NCBI GenBank assembly: GCA_035308965.1
Contig: DATGFN010000022.1
Location: 317,503-381,502 of the forward strand
Source of the DNA: DASYXZ01 sp035308965
GTDB lineage: Bacteria > Acidobacteriota > Terriglobia > UBA7540
Direction: 5' to 3'
DNA: 64,000 nt
In this document: positions 1-9,687 of the stretch, piece after piece
Layout: each line of letters begins with the position of its first letter
How positions within the stretch are numbered: position 1 is the stretch's first letter
Position numbers and translations under genes: made by a program
The notes under the pieces: model-generated
What the model was told of the DNA's origin: nothing
Seen by the model: the letters and a program-made list of their open reading frames with translations, nothing else
Databases searched by the model: none

Positions 1-15
1 TCTTGGGAGGGACGG

Positions 16-693
16 ATGCAAGCTTCTTCTCGCAAGGGTCGGGTCCGGCGCGCTCGATCTGCCGCCAACAATGGCAATGGCGCAGGGCGCCTTCACGCTC
101 GGAGCCGCGCCGCGTCCAAAGCCGCGCCACGCCATGTGACGCCAGCGGCCTCGGCCAGCGGCAAACGGGCTCCGGCCATCACGGAGATGGACCGAAGCGA
201 TCCGCAGTTCAAGGCGGCGCTCAAATCCTTCAGCGCCGCCGCACGATACTTCCAAAAACAGGACTACGGAAAGGCTCATGATCTTTTTGAAAAAGTTGCT
301 GCCAGCGCTGCACGCGATCTGGCAGAGAGAGCGCGGGTCCATTTGGTCCTGTGCGGACAAAAATTGGGACGGCCAGGCCCGGCGCCCAAGACCGCTTCTG
401 ACAATTACGACTTGGGAGTGGCGAAGTTGAACGCACGCGATCTGGGACAAGCCATCGATTTCCTAAACAAGGCGGATAAAGCCAATCCTCACGGCGAGCA
501 CATCCAATACGCCCTGGCCGCAGCTCATGCGATCCAAGGCAACATCGAAGCCGCGCTTGAGCACCTGAAAGACGCCATTGCTCTCCGTTCCGGAAACCGC
601 TACCAGGCTCGATACGATGATGACTTCCAATCATTGACAGCCGACCCTCGTTTTCAGCGCCTCGTTTCCCCGGGAGACGGACAAAAATCCTGA
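16..693 (+). CDS. TPR-repeat protein
   Basis: A 225-residue protein with a basic, Ala/Arg-rich N-terminal 60 residues and a helical remainder. Residues about 70-110 and 130-200 look like tetratricopeptide repeats (A-x(2)-FxKxDYGKAHDLF, then YDLGVAKLNARDLGQAIDFL and IEAALEHLKDAI). TPR proteins are protein-protein adaptors; no partner can be named here. A GGAGGG lies just upstream of the ATG at 16, which supports this start, but the reading frame is open to the window edge, so the gene may begin earlier. The stop lies 58 bp before yvcK, so the two may be cotranscribed. The N-terminal segment has no clear signal peptide. Confidence 0.7.
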   Translation: MQASSRKGRVRRARSAANNGNGAGRLHARSRAASKAAPRHVTPAASASGKRAPAITEMDRSDPQFKAALKSFSAAARYFQKQDYGKAHDLFEKVAASAARDLAERARVHLVLCGQKLGRPGPAPKTASDNYDLGVAKLNARDLGQAIDFLNKADKANPHGEHIQYALAAAHAIQGNIEAALEHLKDAIALRSGNRYQARYDDDFQSLTADPRFQRLVSPGDGQKS

Positions 694-751
694 CATCCTC
701 CTGCGGCGCGGGCTGGTGGACGATATAACCTCTGGTGGGCAAGACGGGGCT

Positions 752-1732
752 ATGAAAGTAGTCAGCATCGGGGGAGGAACGGGCCTATCCGCCCTATTAA
801 GAGGGCTCAAGCTTCACGTCGCCGAGCCTTCGCGCCGTGGTCGCTTTAGAGCCACCATTTCCCGCCTCACTGCGGTCGTGACCGTCACGGACGAAGGCGG
901 CAGTTCCGGCCGTCTGCGCCGCGAGTTCCAGATTCTTCCTCCCGGCGACATTCGAAATTGCATGGTGGCGCTGGCTGAAGATGAGAAGCTCTTCACCCGC
1001 CTTTTTAACTACCGGTTCACCAATGGGAGAGGCCTCACAGGCCACAGTTTCGGCAATCTGTTTCTTGCCGCCCTCACCGAGCTTACCCACGATTTTGCCA
1101 AGGCAGTGCGCGTCTCAAGTGAAGTGCTGGCCATTCGCGGAGAGATTTTTCCCTCCACGCTTTCTGACGTGCGGCTCAAGGCTCGCCTTCAGGATGGCCG
1201 CATTATCGCAGGCGAGTCTGACATCACGAAAACGCGCGTGCCTATTCGCCGTTTGCAGATCGTCCCCGGGCGTTGCCGCCCCTTGCCGGAAACGCTCGCC
1301 GCGCTGGAAGAAGCTGACCTCATCACTTTGGGCCCGGGCTCACTATATACCTCGCTGATCCCGAATTTGCTGGTGCGCGGAATCCCCGACCAGATCATGC
1401 GCTCCAAAGCGCTCAAGGTATACATCGCGAATCTGATGACCCAGCCCGGCGAAACGCGCCGCTACACGGCTGCGGACCACGTGCGCGCTCTGAATGACCA
1501 CGCCGGTGGAGTCCTCTTTGATCGCGTGGTGCTGAATACCCAACCCATTTCGCCGGCCATGCGCAAGCGGTATCGGGCGCAGGAGGCGGAACCCGTAGTC
1601 ATCGACCTGCACGAGATCCGCGCCCTGGGCGTGGAACCGCTCTGCGCCGACCTGCTTGATGAGCATCGGGTCGCCCGACACAATTCCCCGCGCCTTGCCC
1701 AACTCTTGCTCGACTTGGCCTCAAAACCTTGA
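752..1732 (+). CDS. yvcK: YvcK/CofD-like protein (gluconeogenesis factor)
   Basis: 326 residues. The N-terminus carries the glycine-rich nucleotide loop (VVSIGGGTGLSALLRGLK) and, further on, TVTDEGGSSGRLRREF, PPGDIRNCMVAL and GHSFGNLFLAALTEL, all signatures of the YvcK/CofD-like family. In Firmicutes and Mycobacterium YvcK binds UDP-GlcNAc and is needed for peptidoglycan precursor supply during growth on gluconeogenic carbon sources; the same role is inferred here. The ATG at 752 was chosen because it puts the conserved MKVVSIGGG start at the N-terminus, although an in-frame ATG exists at 716. No rapZ or whiA partner is visible, so the usual neighbourhood is not kept on the downstream side. 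Confidence 0.93.
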   Translation: MKVVSIGGGTGLSALLRGLKLHVAEPSRRGRFRATISRLTAVVTVTDEGGSSGRLRREFQILPPGDIRNCMVALAEDEKLFTRLFNYRFTNGRGLTGHSFGNLFLAALTELTHDFAKAVRVSSEVLAIRGEIFPSTLSDVRLKARLQDGRIIAGESDITKTRVPIRRLQIVPGRCRPLPETLAALEEADLITLGPGSLYTSLIPNLLVRGIPDQIMRSKALKVYIANLMTQPGETRRYTAADHVRALNDHAGGVLFDRVVLNTQPISPAMRKRYRAQEAEPVVIDLHEIRALGVEPLCADLLDEHRVARHNSPRLAQLLLDLASKP

Positions 1733-2430
1733 GGGGTAATTAGGGCCAAAAAGTGTCCTTGCTTCTTTTCTTGGCATACGACCCACCTTCTAAGTTGCTT
1801 AGTCTTGGAAAGTTGAAGCCAGAGGTTTCTCATGTGACTCTAGTGACTGTAGTGAGATAGCTGGCCTGACGGGCAGCAGTCGGACATATAAACTATAATT
1901 GTAGTATAGCGCTAACAATCCAAAGTTCCGGCCCTGAGCTAGGACCAGATTTGCCCATCCGTTGCGTGGCCCCATGACCTTCCCATTAAGCTGTTTTCTC
2001 TTTGGATAAGTTATAGACATATACGCCAATTTAGTGCTTGACAATCGATTACCGTCTGACTAGTATCCCGCCGTTCACTTCTCCCGTCATTATAAAGTTA
2101 CTTTCCCCAGGCACGTAAAAGCGGCAGAGGTATTGCCAAACACATACGCGCTCCCCGGCTGGAGCCGGGACCACAATAAGTTTGCCTTCCCGATTGAATC
2201 GGGACGGCCCCGGATCAAATCGCGACAGGGTTCGACCGGACCGAGCCAGGTCCCGATCAAATCGGCGCTCCTCGATATTGAATGACAAGTTAAGCGTCAG
2301 CAATTTTTCAACGAACTGCGTAAATCAGTGCCTTGTGTCCGTGTAAGAAGTTTGGGTGTTCCGCCGTCTGAAATGATCTTATCGTCCCCCAATGGCGCGC
2401 CAAGAACAATGGCCTGGGGATTCTGGTAAT
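1733..2430. other. Intergenic region, no supported gene
   Basis: About 700 bp after yvcK hold no reading frame with a ribosome-binding site or recognisable product. The part from about 1780 to 2100 is visibly more AT-rich than the flanks. Around 2185-2270 there are short inverted pieces built on CCGATTGAATCGG and GTCCCGATCAAATCGG. I see nothing further that can be named. Confidence 0.5.
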
Positions 2431-2442
2431 GGATCAGTTTGT

Positions 2443-2510
2443 TGTAGCGGCGGTCTCTGACCGCCGGATCCTATTGAATCAAAAGACGGCGGTCAGAGAC
2501 CGCCGCTACA
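2443..2510. repeat. Long perfect hairpin of the GTAGCG type
   Basis: A perfect 23-bp inverted repeat (2443-2465 and 2488-2510) with a 22-bp loop. Each arm runs from TGTAGCGGCGG into GGTCTCTGACCGCC. The homology continues imperfectly outward into GATCAGTTTG / CAAACTGACC. Similar hairpins ending in GCGCTAC occur at about 20300, 24510, 25581 and 30463, so this is one member of a dispersed palindrome family. A further degenerate copy (TGTAGCGGCGATTTTACATCGCC) sits near 2803. Confidence 0.85.
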
Positions 2511-3045
2511 AAAAAATCAAACTGACCCACTACCGGGAATCCGGGTGACATGATTCGCCAAAGCCCATGCGCTGCTTGCTTCGGACTGGCACGCGCCCGC
2601 TGGTTCGATATGGCGGAGCTCCAGGCTGATCTTGCGGCGGTAACGGGTTGAGAAACGGAGAGAATCGAGTTTGACGGATTTCGCGAATGGGTGTCTGCGG
2701 ATAGCACGCCAACCCCACCATTCTAATTGGCGGGGCCGCAGTGCTTATTGTCGTGGCAAGCGGCAACCTTTGTCGCGGCGATCCCGCGTTTCCGTCGCCT
2801 TTTGTAGCGGCGATTTTACATCGCCATTTTTACCTTTCTGAGTGATTCACATGGCCGGAGCACTTTCCCAGCCGAATAACGGAAGAACAAACCGCGGCGG
2901 CCGACGAAAATTCTTGGAAGCGGCTCAATCTGAAATGCAGGGATTCTCCGATCACAGATCCCAATGCATCGGGACAATCGGAGTCCGAAGATCGGACTTC
3001 TCCCGCAACTGCGGGATCAGAATTACAACCTAACGGACTTAAATC
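2511..3045. other. Intergenic region before araC-type gene
   Basis: No gene supported. A 63-codon frame (2842-3033) starts with a stretch resembling the first residues of the gene at 3046 (QPNNG-x-T-x-RG in both). This suggests a small local duplication of the 5' end rather than a separate gene; it lacks a clear ribosome-binding site. Confidence 0.35.
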
Positions 3046-3504
3046 ATGCCCCAGCCTAACAACGGAGTCACCCGTCGCGGAGTTTCAAGCAGCGAGACTC
3101 CTCGCTACCCGACTCTGAAGGGAACGGCGGCGGTGTCCCAACCCGGATTATTCCCGCCCCCCTTGCTCTCCGATCCGCGCGTGGCGCGAACCAAGTCAAT
3201 CATCCGCAGCCAGATGCACCGCCGCATCACGGTTCCGGCGCTGGCCGCCGAGACTGGCTTGAGCGTCTCCCGCCTCTCGCACCTTTTCAAAGGCCAGACC
3301 GGCCACGCCCCCGCCCACTATTTGAAGCAGTTCCGAATGGAGCGCGCCCGGGAATTGCTCGAAACCACATTCTTCAGCGTCAAGGAAATCTGCGCCCAAG
3401 CGGGCATCGGCGACGTCAGCCACTTCGTCCGCGACTTCGAAATGATCTACGGACTCTCACCGGCAAGGTATCGATTGAAGTCGGGTGCGGGGAGTCGGGA
3501 GTAG
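3046..3504 (+). CDS. Small AraC/XylS-family HTH regulator
   Basis: 152 residues, almost entirely the AraC-type double helix-turn-helix domain (about residues 45-145). The first HTH is RITVPALAAETGLSVSRLSHLFKG; the second is SVKEICAQAGIGDVSHFVRDF, followed by the family signature YGLSPARYR. The usual N-terminal ligand-binding domain is absent and is replaced by about 40 low-complexity residues, so any effector would have to act through another protein or the regulator may be constitutive. Transcription of a nearby gene is a reasonable guess, but no target can be named. It borders the less GC-rich block that starts about 400 bp downstream. Confidence 0.85.
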   Translation: MPQPNNGVTRRGVSSSETPRYPTLKGTAAVSQPGLFPPPLLSDPRVARTKSIIRSQMHRRITVPALAAETGLSVSRLSHLFKGQTGHAPAHYLKQFRMERARELLETTFFSVKEICAQAGIGDVSHFVRDFEMIYGLSPARYRLKSGAGSRE

Positions 3505-3930
3505 GGAATAGGGATTAGAATTTGGGGATTGGGTATTCGGGATTAGAGGAAGACCCGGCCTACTGTCTACAGACTACGATCTACTGTTTGTTGCCCCAGG
3601 CAGCAAAGCCCGCCAACAAACAGCAAAATCCGCTAATGATTTTATCTTGTTGACATATCAACTAATGTTATTAATTCGGGGTCGCCAATCTACCGGCGCG
3701 AAATAAACCAAAACAATCGAAAGAGACCTGATAGACTGGACCCAAATTGACCTCGAGTTGGCCCGATTTGAGCGGAGTCACAGAAGAATCCTCGGTGTTC
3801 AAATATGCGAAGGGCGGCGCGTCCCATTAGGTCCTTCTCCTGTTAGTCAGGGGGATAGGCTTGGATCGTGTCCGCCGGTACTAGTATTTCTTAGGGAAAA
3901 TGAGGATTAAGGCCATAGGAGGGGCGAATT
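3505..3930. other. Intergenic region with simple repeats and FNR-like palindrome
   Basis: Begins with GGGAATAGGGATTAG-type degenerate simple repeats (3500-3555). A 20-bp segment at 3558-3577 recurs inverted at 10684-10703 (19 of 20 bases match). At 3649-3662 there is a GTTGA-N4-TCAAC palindrome in an AT-rich stretch, a possible operator or promoter region for the gene at 3931. No coding sequence is supported. Confidence 0.4.
3558..3577 (+). repeat. 20-bp inverted repeat, left copy
   Basis: GCCTACTGTCTACAGACTAC. The reverse complement of 10684-10703 matches it at 19 of 20 positions. The two copies bracket the block from the 793-residue exported protein to the patatin gene. Short TAGAC/GTAGACAGTAG-type repeats also occur as simple dispersed sequence, so the bracketing may be accidental. 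Confidence 0.6.
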
Positions 3931-6312
3931 ATGACTCGACTTATTTCCGCGCGCAAGACTCGTGTGGTGTTGGCGTGCACGGCATGCATTTTAATTGGGC
4001 CATCCATAAGGTTGCAGACAAAAGCGGCCCCAATAGATGGTGCCACTCTCGGCCCTTCGCACGGGCCGTTGGGAGATTTCATCCCGTGTCTATTCAGCTC
4101 CGAAGAGAATAGGGAAATGCACGTTTTGAACAGCCCCACCAAAGCTCCACCTAAACCGAAGCCTATCGACGATGCAATGGCCATGCAGATCTATGCGTCG
4201 ACCACTGATGCCATTGCGAAGTTAGCAACCTCGGCCGATGGTACCGCACAGGAACAGGCTCAGCAGTTCTTGGTATTGTTTTCCGAAAAAGTCAAGCCGA
4301 CTGATTTGAAGGATAAAATGCCGATCGAGGCTTATGCATTGATCGTTCAAAAGGCGCAGGAGGCGTCTAAAGAGGTCGAAGCCAATGTTGAGAAGTCATC
4401 AATCTACACACCGAAGCCGGAAGACTATACAAAGGATACGACCGACGCGATTGCGGCCATCAAGCAAGCTATGGCTGCTGTGACATTTGCTAAGAGTGCT
4501 GGCCCGATTGGCGGTTCAGGTGCCCGGCGACTGATTGATGCAACTGTTACTGCTGTCAAAACCAAATCTGATGACCGCACCGCCGTAAATGATTTCCTTA
4601 TGAACCTTAGTATCCCGAACATCGAGAATTCCACACCCGACTCTGCAAGGCAGGCCATCGAGCTCGAGGCACGTGACGCTATGAATAGAATACACAGCAA
4701 CAAGGAGTTTCTAGTGCATCCAGTTTCGTCGCAAGGCTATCTGCTTCCAACACAATTGCAGCAGATCGAGGCTGCTGCCGCTGCCGCGCTTCAAGGGGTC
4801 ACTGTTGCGGCAAGCAAGCTAATCGGAGTTGGTGGGACAGTGCCCACGCCCAAGGCGCCCGACGACGTTAGCTGCTCAATGTCAGTTCTATCGTGGAAAG
4901 AGACCAGTGATACATTTGGCCGCAGAGTAGCGAATACTTATGTTGCTGTTCAGGTGAACGTGAGAAATCTTAATAACAAGAATGAGTTCCTCATTCATGA
5001 TATCCAAGTGGCCATAGACACTGGCGTACCCGTGAATGCTCTTGACCAAGATGCGAATGGCGACCAGACCCAAAGAATCAACCAAAACAAGAATCTGGGA
5101 AGGTTTCAAGCTGGGCGCGACAAGCTTTTGGTGCGCGCTGTAGCTCAGCGCGGTCAGACGGAAGACCGCAGGAACCTCGCGGTGAATGCATTAGAGATGA
5201 TTGGCGCCGTCGCAGCGACCGGCTCCGTATCGGCAAAAGGCGGGGATTTGAAGACAGCAGTGGCAGTATTTCAGGGCGCATTTATTCCGGGTTTTAATAA
5301 ACTCTTTCCTGACCACACAGTTGAACAGCTAAACCACATCAACGATCTCGTTTTCTCGGCGTCCTCTACCAGTAAAGTGCTTGTTCCGATTCAGGGTTCT
5401 GTTCCTCTGGTTACGTTTATCGCTGAAAGACCCATTGAAGAGCTACCATTCGCCTGGTGCGGTCAAAAGAAGGGCGCGGACCACACAGGCCGGGATGCCT
5501 GTGATCTTGACTCCCCAAGCGGAGCGTCTATGGCAACGGCTCCCCGCGAACTTCCATTTGGAAAATGGAGGGCGCTCGCGCTTGAAATACTTCAGAACCG
5601 GACTTTCGTCGTCCTCGGTGGCGTCCATATCCAGGAAGTCCAGGGAACATCGAAGATCGCTAATCTTAATTGTCCAACCTTCTCGAGCGGTGAGGTCGAC
5701 GTTTCCCAGACCAAGGACGGGATTGTTAGCTGTTCCGTGACCGGAAATAGTTTGGACAAAGTGTCGAGCGTGGCGTTGGAAAAAGGATCGGAGAAGATCG
5801 CAGGAAAGATCAAAGCTGCCGCGGATGGGAACTCTGCGACGCTGCAATTCGACCCGGTTAAACTCTGCTCTGGGGACGGAAACTATTCCATCTATCTCGT
5901 GGACAACTCGAGTACGGAGACGGACTCCGGGCAACTCATTGCTTTGAAAACTCAGCCATTAGTAACTGATGTGAAAGGGAGCGCAAGCGACGGCACGCTG
6001 GATATGGCGAAGGACCCCGCAACACTTACCCTAAACGGCGGTCATCTTGATTTGGTTAAGGACGCGTCCCTTGTGGACGAAAGCGGGGGGCTAGTCCATG
6101 GAACTCTTCAGTCAAGCAAAGCGGGCGGGAGTTCGATTCAAGTGAACTTCACACTGAGCGGCCTTGGCGCTACATCCGGAAAGACATATCATCTTAAATA
6201 TAGCTTCTGGACGCCGACTACAGAAATCGAGGCGAAAACTATCACAGTAAAGACAAGTGGCTCACCGCCAGCCGCCCCGGCTGCGCCCACCAAAAAGGGC
6301 GGCGGCGGGTAA
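3931..6312 (+). CDS. Large exported protein of unknown function with Ig-like C-terminal part
   Basis: 793 residues, start supported by AGGAGG seven bases before the ATG. Residues 1-33 look like a signal peptide (basic MTRLISARKTR, hydrophobic core, then KAAP). Residues about 80-230 are helical and charged. Residues about 330-420 look beta-rich, and the last 200 residues contain two beta-sandwich-like segments (around VSCSVTGNSLDKVSSVALEKG and PATLTLNGGHLDLVKDASL) that resemble IPT/Ig-like folds. The tail is proline/alanine-rich and ends in GGGG. I do not recognise the family. It heads a same-strand run with the interrupted gene at 6416, the amidohydrolase and the patatin gene. Base composition looks less GC-rich than yvcK or glmU, hinting at a different origin. 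Confidence 0.8.
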   Translation: MTRLISARKTRVVLACTACILIGPSIRLQTKAAPIDGATLGPSHGPLGDFIPCLFSSEENREMHVLNSPTKAPPKPKPIDDAMAMQIYASTTDAIAKLATSADGTAQEQAQQFLVLFSEKVKPTDLKDKMPIEAYALIVQKAQEASKEVEANVEKSSIYTPKPEDYTKDTTDAIAAIKQAMAAVTFAKSAGPIGGSGARRLIDATVTAVKTKSDDRTAVNDFLMNLSIPNIENSTPDSARQAIELEARDAMNRIHSNKEFLVHPVSSQGYLLPTQLQQIEAAAAAALQGVTVAASKLIGVGGTVPTPKAPDDVSCSMSVLSWKETSDTFGRRVANTYVAVQVNVRNLNNKNEFLIHDIQVAIDTGVPVNALDQDANGDQTQRINQNKNLGRFQAGRDKLLVRAVAQRGQTEDRRNLAVNALEMIGAVAATGSVSAKGGDLKTAVAVFQGAFIPGFNKLFPDHTVEQLNHINDLVFSASSTSKVLVPIQGSVPLVTFIAERPIEELPFAWCGQKKGADHTGRDACDLDSPSGASMATAPRELPFGKWRALALEILQNRTFVVLGGVHIQEVQGTSKIANLNCPTFSSGEVDVSQTKDGIVSCSVTGNSLDKVSSVALEKGSEKIAGKIKAAADGNSATLQFDPVKLCSGDGNYSIYLVDNSSTETDSGQLIALKTQPLVTDVKGSASDGTLDMAKDPATLTLNGGHLDLVKDASLVDESGGLVHGTLQSSKAGGSSIQVNFTLSGLGATSGKTYHLKYSFWTPTTEIEAKTITVKTSGSPPAAPAAPTKKGGGG

Positions 6313-6415
6313 AAGGCTTTGTTTCCCAGGAAGTTTGGAAAACGCTTCAAGAAGATTCAAACGACAAAAACTCGGTGATAAGGCTTGCAATTAGAATTCC
6401 CGAGAGGGGGCATTC

Positions 6416-7234
6416 ATGAGGAGTTCCGTAACCTTCGCTATTGTCGCATTGGCTGCCCTTTGTCTGCCCACGGTTGCCCAGAAGCCGGCGCAGCCGGAGT
6501 GCATCGCTGCGCTTTAGGACTGGTATGTGGAGGGGACTATAACAATTCCCACCGATAACAAGGGTGTTTGTCCAGTGAAGACGGGGGCAGATCAGAAGTG
6601 TTTACCAATCCCTACGGTTGACATGCGGGACGACGCTTTTGACAAGGATGACTATCCCAAGCGGCCGGTTGAGGGAGAATTAATCATTAAGAACGGAATA
6701 GGGAACAATGACTTTCTATTTTGCGTCCCGATCCGTGAATCGCCAGGTTGGAGAGCATACGAACGCAAGTACGACGAAATAGCCACGCCCGCCTTCGGGT
6801 ACAGGCCCTTGGAGCATCTAGGGACCGATGAGGCAACGGTCATTAGCGCAGCCACCTCCGCCACAGCCACCATAATTGCCACTTCTAAGGCGACCAATAA
6901 CACCTGGAAAACCGGTTTAGGGGTTGCGGGCTTAGGGTATCCAGTATTCTATTTTGTCAAAGGCTATATTCGCCGAGGGTACCTGCCGTTTCGGGAGCAC
7001 GCTGAACCCGACACCTACTATTTGGCAATCAACTCCGAGGGGCGGTATCCGATAAATTCGAACGGGGGTCACGATTCCCAAGTCTTTGCTCCCCCTCCAG
7101 GAGGAACCTTAGCTGTCTTTGCATTGAAGGAAGAGGGGTTTTGGCCAGCTGCATTGACCTTACAATCTTTGTCGGGGCTCCCTTTAGGTCAGCTTCCAAG
7201 ATCGGGAGGACAGTCCGGAGACTTGAGTAAGTGA
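6416..7234 (+). pseudogene. Exported protein gene interrupted by an in-frame amber codon
   Basis: An ATG at 6416 follows a GAGAGGGGG ribosome-binding site and encodes a clean signal peptide (MRSSVTFAIVALAALCLPTVAQ, then KPAQPEC). After 33 codons a TAG (6515-6517) stops the frame, yet the same frame stays open from there to 7234, giving about 238 more residues (DWYVEGTITIPTDNKG onward). The simplest reading is one secreted protein of about 272 residues with a CAG-to-TAG change. A GTG at 6527 could restart translation but would give a product with no signal peptide. The downstream part has a glycine-rich hydrophobic stretch about 130 residues after the stop and no recognised domain. TAG serves as an ordinary stop elsewhere in the window, so recoding is unlikely. 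Confidence 0.7.
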
Positions 7235-7541
7235 AGACTTAGACTGTGTCGAATAATGAATCACGTTACAGGGCAATTTCATTTCGTGATTCTCAGGAGA
7301 GTCCCTTTGCCGGCGAAACCAAATTACAGGCTCTCCTTCCCTAGAAAATCTGCAGTCCTTTCTCCCTCCCGGCCAAATTATCAAGAACTAGACGCGCTAG
7401 CTCCGGATTTGGAATACGGTCAGTGTGATTGCCTGAAACAGAGGATTTGGCGGAGAATTAACTGACGAAACAGCTATAGAATCATCGGCATGTCCGGCCC
7501 TTCAGCGAATCCTTAAGGAGTTTTGCGAAGAGGAGCGCTCC
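7235..7541. other. Intergenic region, nothing recognised
   Basis: About 300 bp between the interrupted gene and the amidohydrolase. An 8-bp inverted repeat (GAATCACG ... CGTGATTC, about 7258-7295) could form a long-loop hairpin. No gene or clear promoter is seen. Confidence 0.4.
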
Positions 7542-9431
7542 ATGAAGCAAGTTCCGTCTTCCGCATCACGTCGAGAGGCGCTAAAGGCAGCGGGGGTGTC
7601 CGGCCTCAGCGCCTTGATGTCCGGATGTACGTCGATCCTTACCAAACGACCGCAATTTATTTGCAAAACTGCGCCTGACCCTCTCCCGCCAAAACCTCAA
7701 CTCACAATCGATGCACACTGTCACATATTCAATGGCACAGATCTTCAGGCGAAGGAGTTCATCGAGCAGATCGTTCTCCGGGAGAAGGGCGTATTGGATT
7801 CGGTGGTGAGCCTTTTTGGATCCATCATGCAGGACATTGTGTGGGGCAATGCCCCGGATGGCAAAGAGGAGCTTCAGATACTCAAGGCCCTGACTGCCTG
7901 TGCGCGCGGCTACACGCTGACGAACAATCTGGAAGGTCACCGAGAGAACGGCTACAGCAGAGCTAAACAGGCATTAATGAAAACAGCGGCATACCGTTCA
8001 TATATACAGCGTGGAAACCTTGCCCAAGCGAAGTTCTCAGGAACAGCCATTCCAGCTAATTACGAGGATAGAATGTGGGCTGAGTTGCACCGAAGGCTGC
8101 AAGGAACTCGTAGTGAATATGTTCAAAGCCGAGAAGGAACTTACCGAAGGCACAAGTTCGCTGGTGGCCAAGGAAAGAGCACAGGTCCTTCGGTTGAGCC
8201 CTCCGTAACTACTCCTTCAGAAGCGACTACTCCCGATCAACTCTCGCTGGCCGGCACTCTGGATTATTTCGTAGAAAGTTTTCAATATCGATATGTTGCG
8301 ATGCATGATTACTTGGATACTTTTGCCCAAACAAATGGACGCGGAATCGATTTGATGCTCGCTAGCATGGTGGACTATGACTGGTGGCTCGCCCAAGGCA
8401 AGAGCACTAGAACTTCGCTTCCCGAGCAGGTGGCGGTAATGGAGCAGATCAGCGTCCTGTCCCACGGACAAGTGCATGGGTTTGTTCCTTTTGACCCGCT
8501 ACGGGAAGTTGCATTTAAAGCCCAGAAGCGCCGGGCAAAATACTCATCCCTGGCATTGGTGCAAGATGCCATTCTGAATCGAGGATGCATCGGAGTGAAG
8601 TTATATCCCCCCATGGGATTTGCTCCCTATGGAAATTCTGACATATGGCCCCAACATCCCGAGTACTTGAAGTTACGCGATCTCCCAACGTGGACAGCTA
8701 AAATGATTCATTATAAGGGCGACAATACTTCAGCCAATTTTGGGCAGCGTTTAGATGAAGCTCTCGCCGAGCTCTATAGCTGGTGTTGTTCAAACGAAGT
8801 TCCCATCATGGCCCATTCGCACATGTCAAATGGCGGGATACAGCAATTTGACGCGTTGGCTGGAGCTCAGCACTGGGAGCAGGCACTCACAAAGTTTCCG
8901 AAATTGAGGATCAGTTTCGGGCATCTTGGCGACTTCCCCGACGTTGATGCGGAGCCTACAGAGGCAACAAAATTCGTCAAACTAATGGGGAGTGTTGCTG
9001 TCCAGCAATCGGGCATGCATGCCTACGGGGACGCAGCCTATTATTCAGACGTGATTAACAATTTGGACGAGCTTAAAGAGCGCTTCATCAGCTTTTACAC
9101 ATCAGGCCCTGGATCCGGAACCGCGGTCCTTCCGAACCATATGATGTACGGGAGCGACTGGAATCTGCTCCTGAATTACGGAGACATAAAATCATATCTC
9201 GAACAGTTCGTTACTTTGTACAATGACCTGGATAATAGGTTCTCAACTGAGGACGGACTAAAAGTATCGGAGCGCTTCTTTGGATACAATGCCGTTGATT
9301 GGATAGGGTTGAGGAAACCGGGTCTCGCGCGCCAGCGATTGGAAACCTTCTATGCCCGAAATGGAATCAACACTGCTACTCACCCTCCCGGCTGGACGGC
9401 AAAGGTAGATATTTCGTGCAATCCATCGTGA
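7542..9431 (+). CDS. Exported amidohydrolase-family metal-dependent hydrolase (Tat lipoprotein)
   Basis: 629 residues, preceded by GAGGAG. The N-terminus has a twin-arginine motif (SRREALKAAG), a hydrophobic stretch and a lipobox ending in Cys29 (ALMSGC), so it is probably a Tat-exported lipoprotein. Amidohydrolase TIM-barrel ligands are visible: His59 and His61 (IDAHCHIF), His in PIMAHSHMSNGG, His in RISFGHLGD and Asp in MYGSDWNLL, consistent with a COG2159-like hydrolase. The barrel is interrupted by an insert of about 150 residues after the HxH strand. Substrate unknown. Its neighbour downstream is a patatin lipase, and upstream genes encode unknown exported proteins, so the group may act on envelope or extracellular substrates. 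Confidence 0.85.
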   Translation: MKQVPSSASRREALKAAGVSGLSALMSGCTSILTKRPQFICKTAPDPLPPKPQLTIDAHCHIFNGTDLQAKEFIEQIVLREKGVLDSVVSLFGSIMQDIVWGNAPDGKEELQILKALTACARGYTLTNNLEGHRENGYSRAKQALMKTAAYRSYIQRGNLAQAKFSGTAIPANYEDRMWAELHRRLQGTRSEYVQSREGTYRRHKFAGGQGKSTGPSVEPSVTTPSEATTPDQLSLAGTLDYFVESFQYRYVAMHDYLDTFAQTNGRGIDLMLASMVDYDWWLAQGKSTRTSLPEQVAVMEQISVLSHGQVHGFVPFDPLREVAFKAQKRRAKYSSLALVQDAILNRGCIGVKLYPPMGFAPYGNSDIWPQHPEYLKLRDLPTWTAKMIHYKGDNTSANFGQRLDEALAELYSWCCSNEVPIMAHSHMSNGGIQQFDALAGAQHWEQALTKFPKLRISFGHLGDFPDVDAEPTEATKFVKLMGSVAVQQSGMHAYGDAAYYSDVINNLDELKERFISFYTSGPGSGTAVLPNHMMYGSDWNLLLNYGDIKSYLEQFVTLYNDLDNRFSTEDGLKVSERFFGYNAVDWIGLRKPGLARQRLETFYARNGINTATHPPGWTAKVDISCNPS

Positions 9432-9472
9432 TGGCATTCAGCGGGTAGTCACCCTCTGCGAAGGCCACTCAA

Positions 9473-9557
9473 ATGCCGAGCATCAAGGTTCTCTCGATTG
9501 ACGACGGGGGATACGCGGGATCATTACGGCGATCATTCTGGGCGAAATGCAAAAGAA
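9473..9557 (+). pseudogene. Broken duplicate of the patatin gene 5' end
   Basis: This stretch closely matches the start of the intact patatin gene (SIKVLSIDGGGIRG region). It carries a one-base deletion in the glycine loop and a GGC-to-GAC change, and diverges after the MQK codons. It lies about 230 bp upstream of the intact copy in direct orientation, so it is a local partial duplication that has decayed. Confidence 0.8.
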
Positions 9558-9687
9558 AAATTGTAACGAAGGGCCCGCTCTTCGGTCCTGCGGCTTCTCC
9601 ATATCCTTTGGATAAAGATTTGGAAGAGCCGTCCGTCGGTTGACGGACTAGATAGCGAGCCTTGCGCTACAATCGCGCACGATCTAC

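Noticed and set aside
2842..3033. 63-codon frame before the araC-type gene
   Set aside because: No ribosome-binding site; similarity to the next gene's start is only a few residues.
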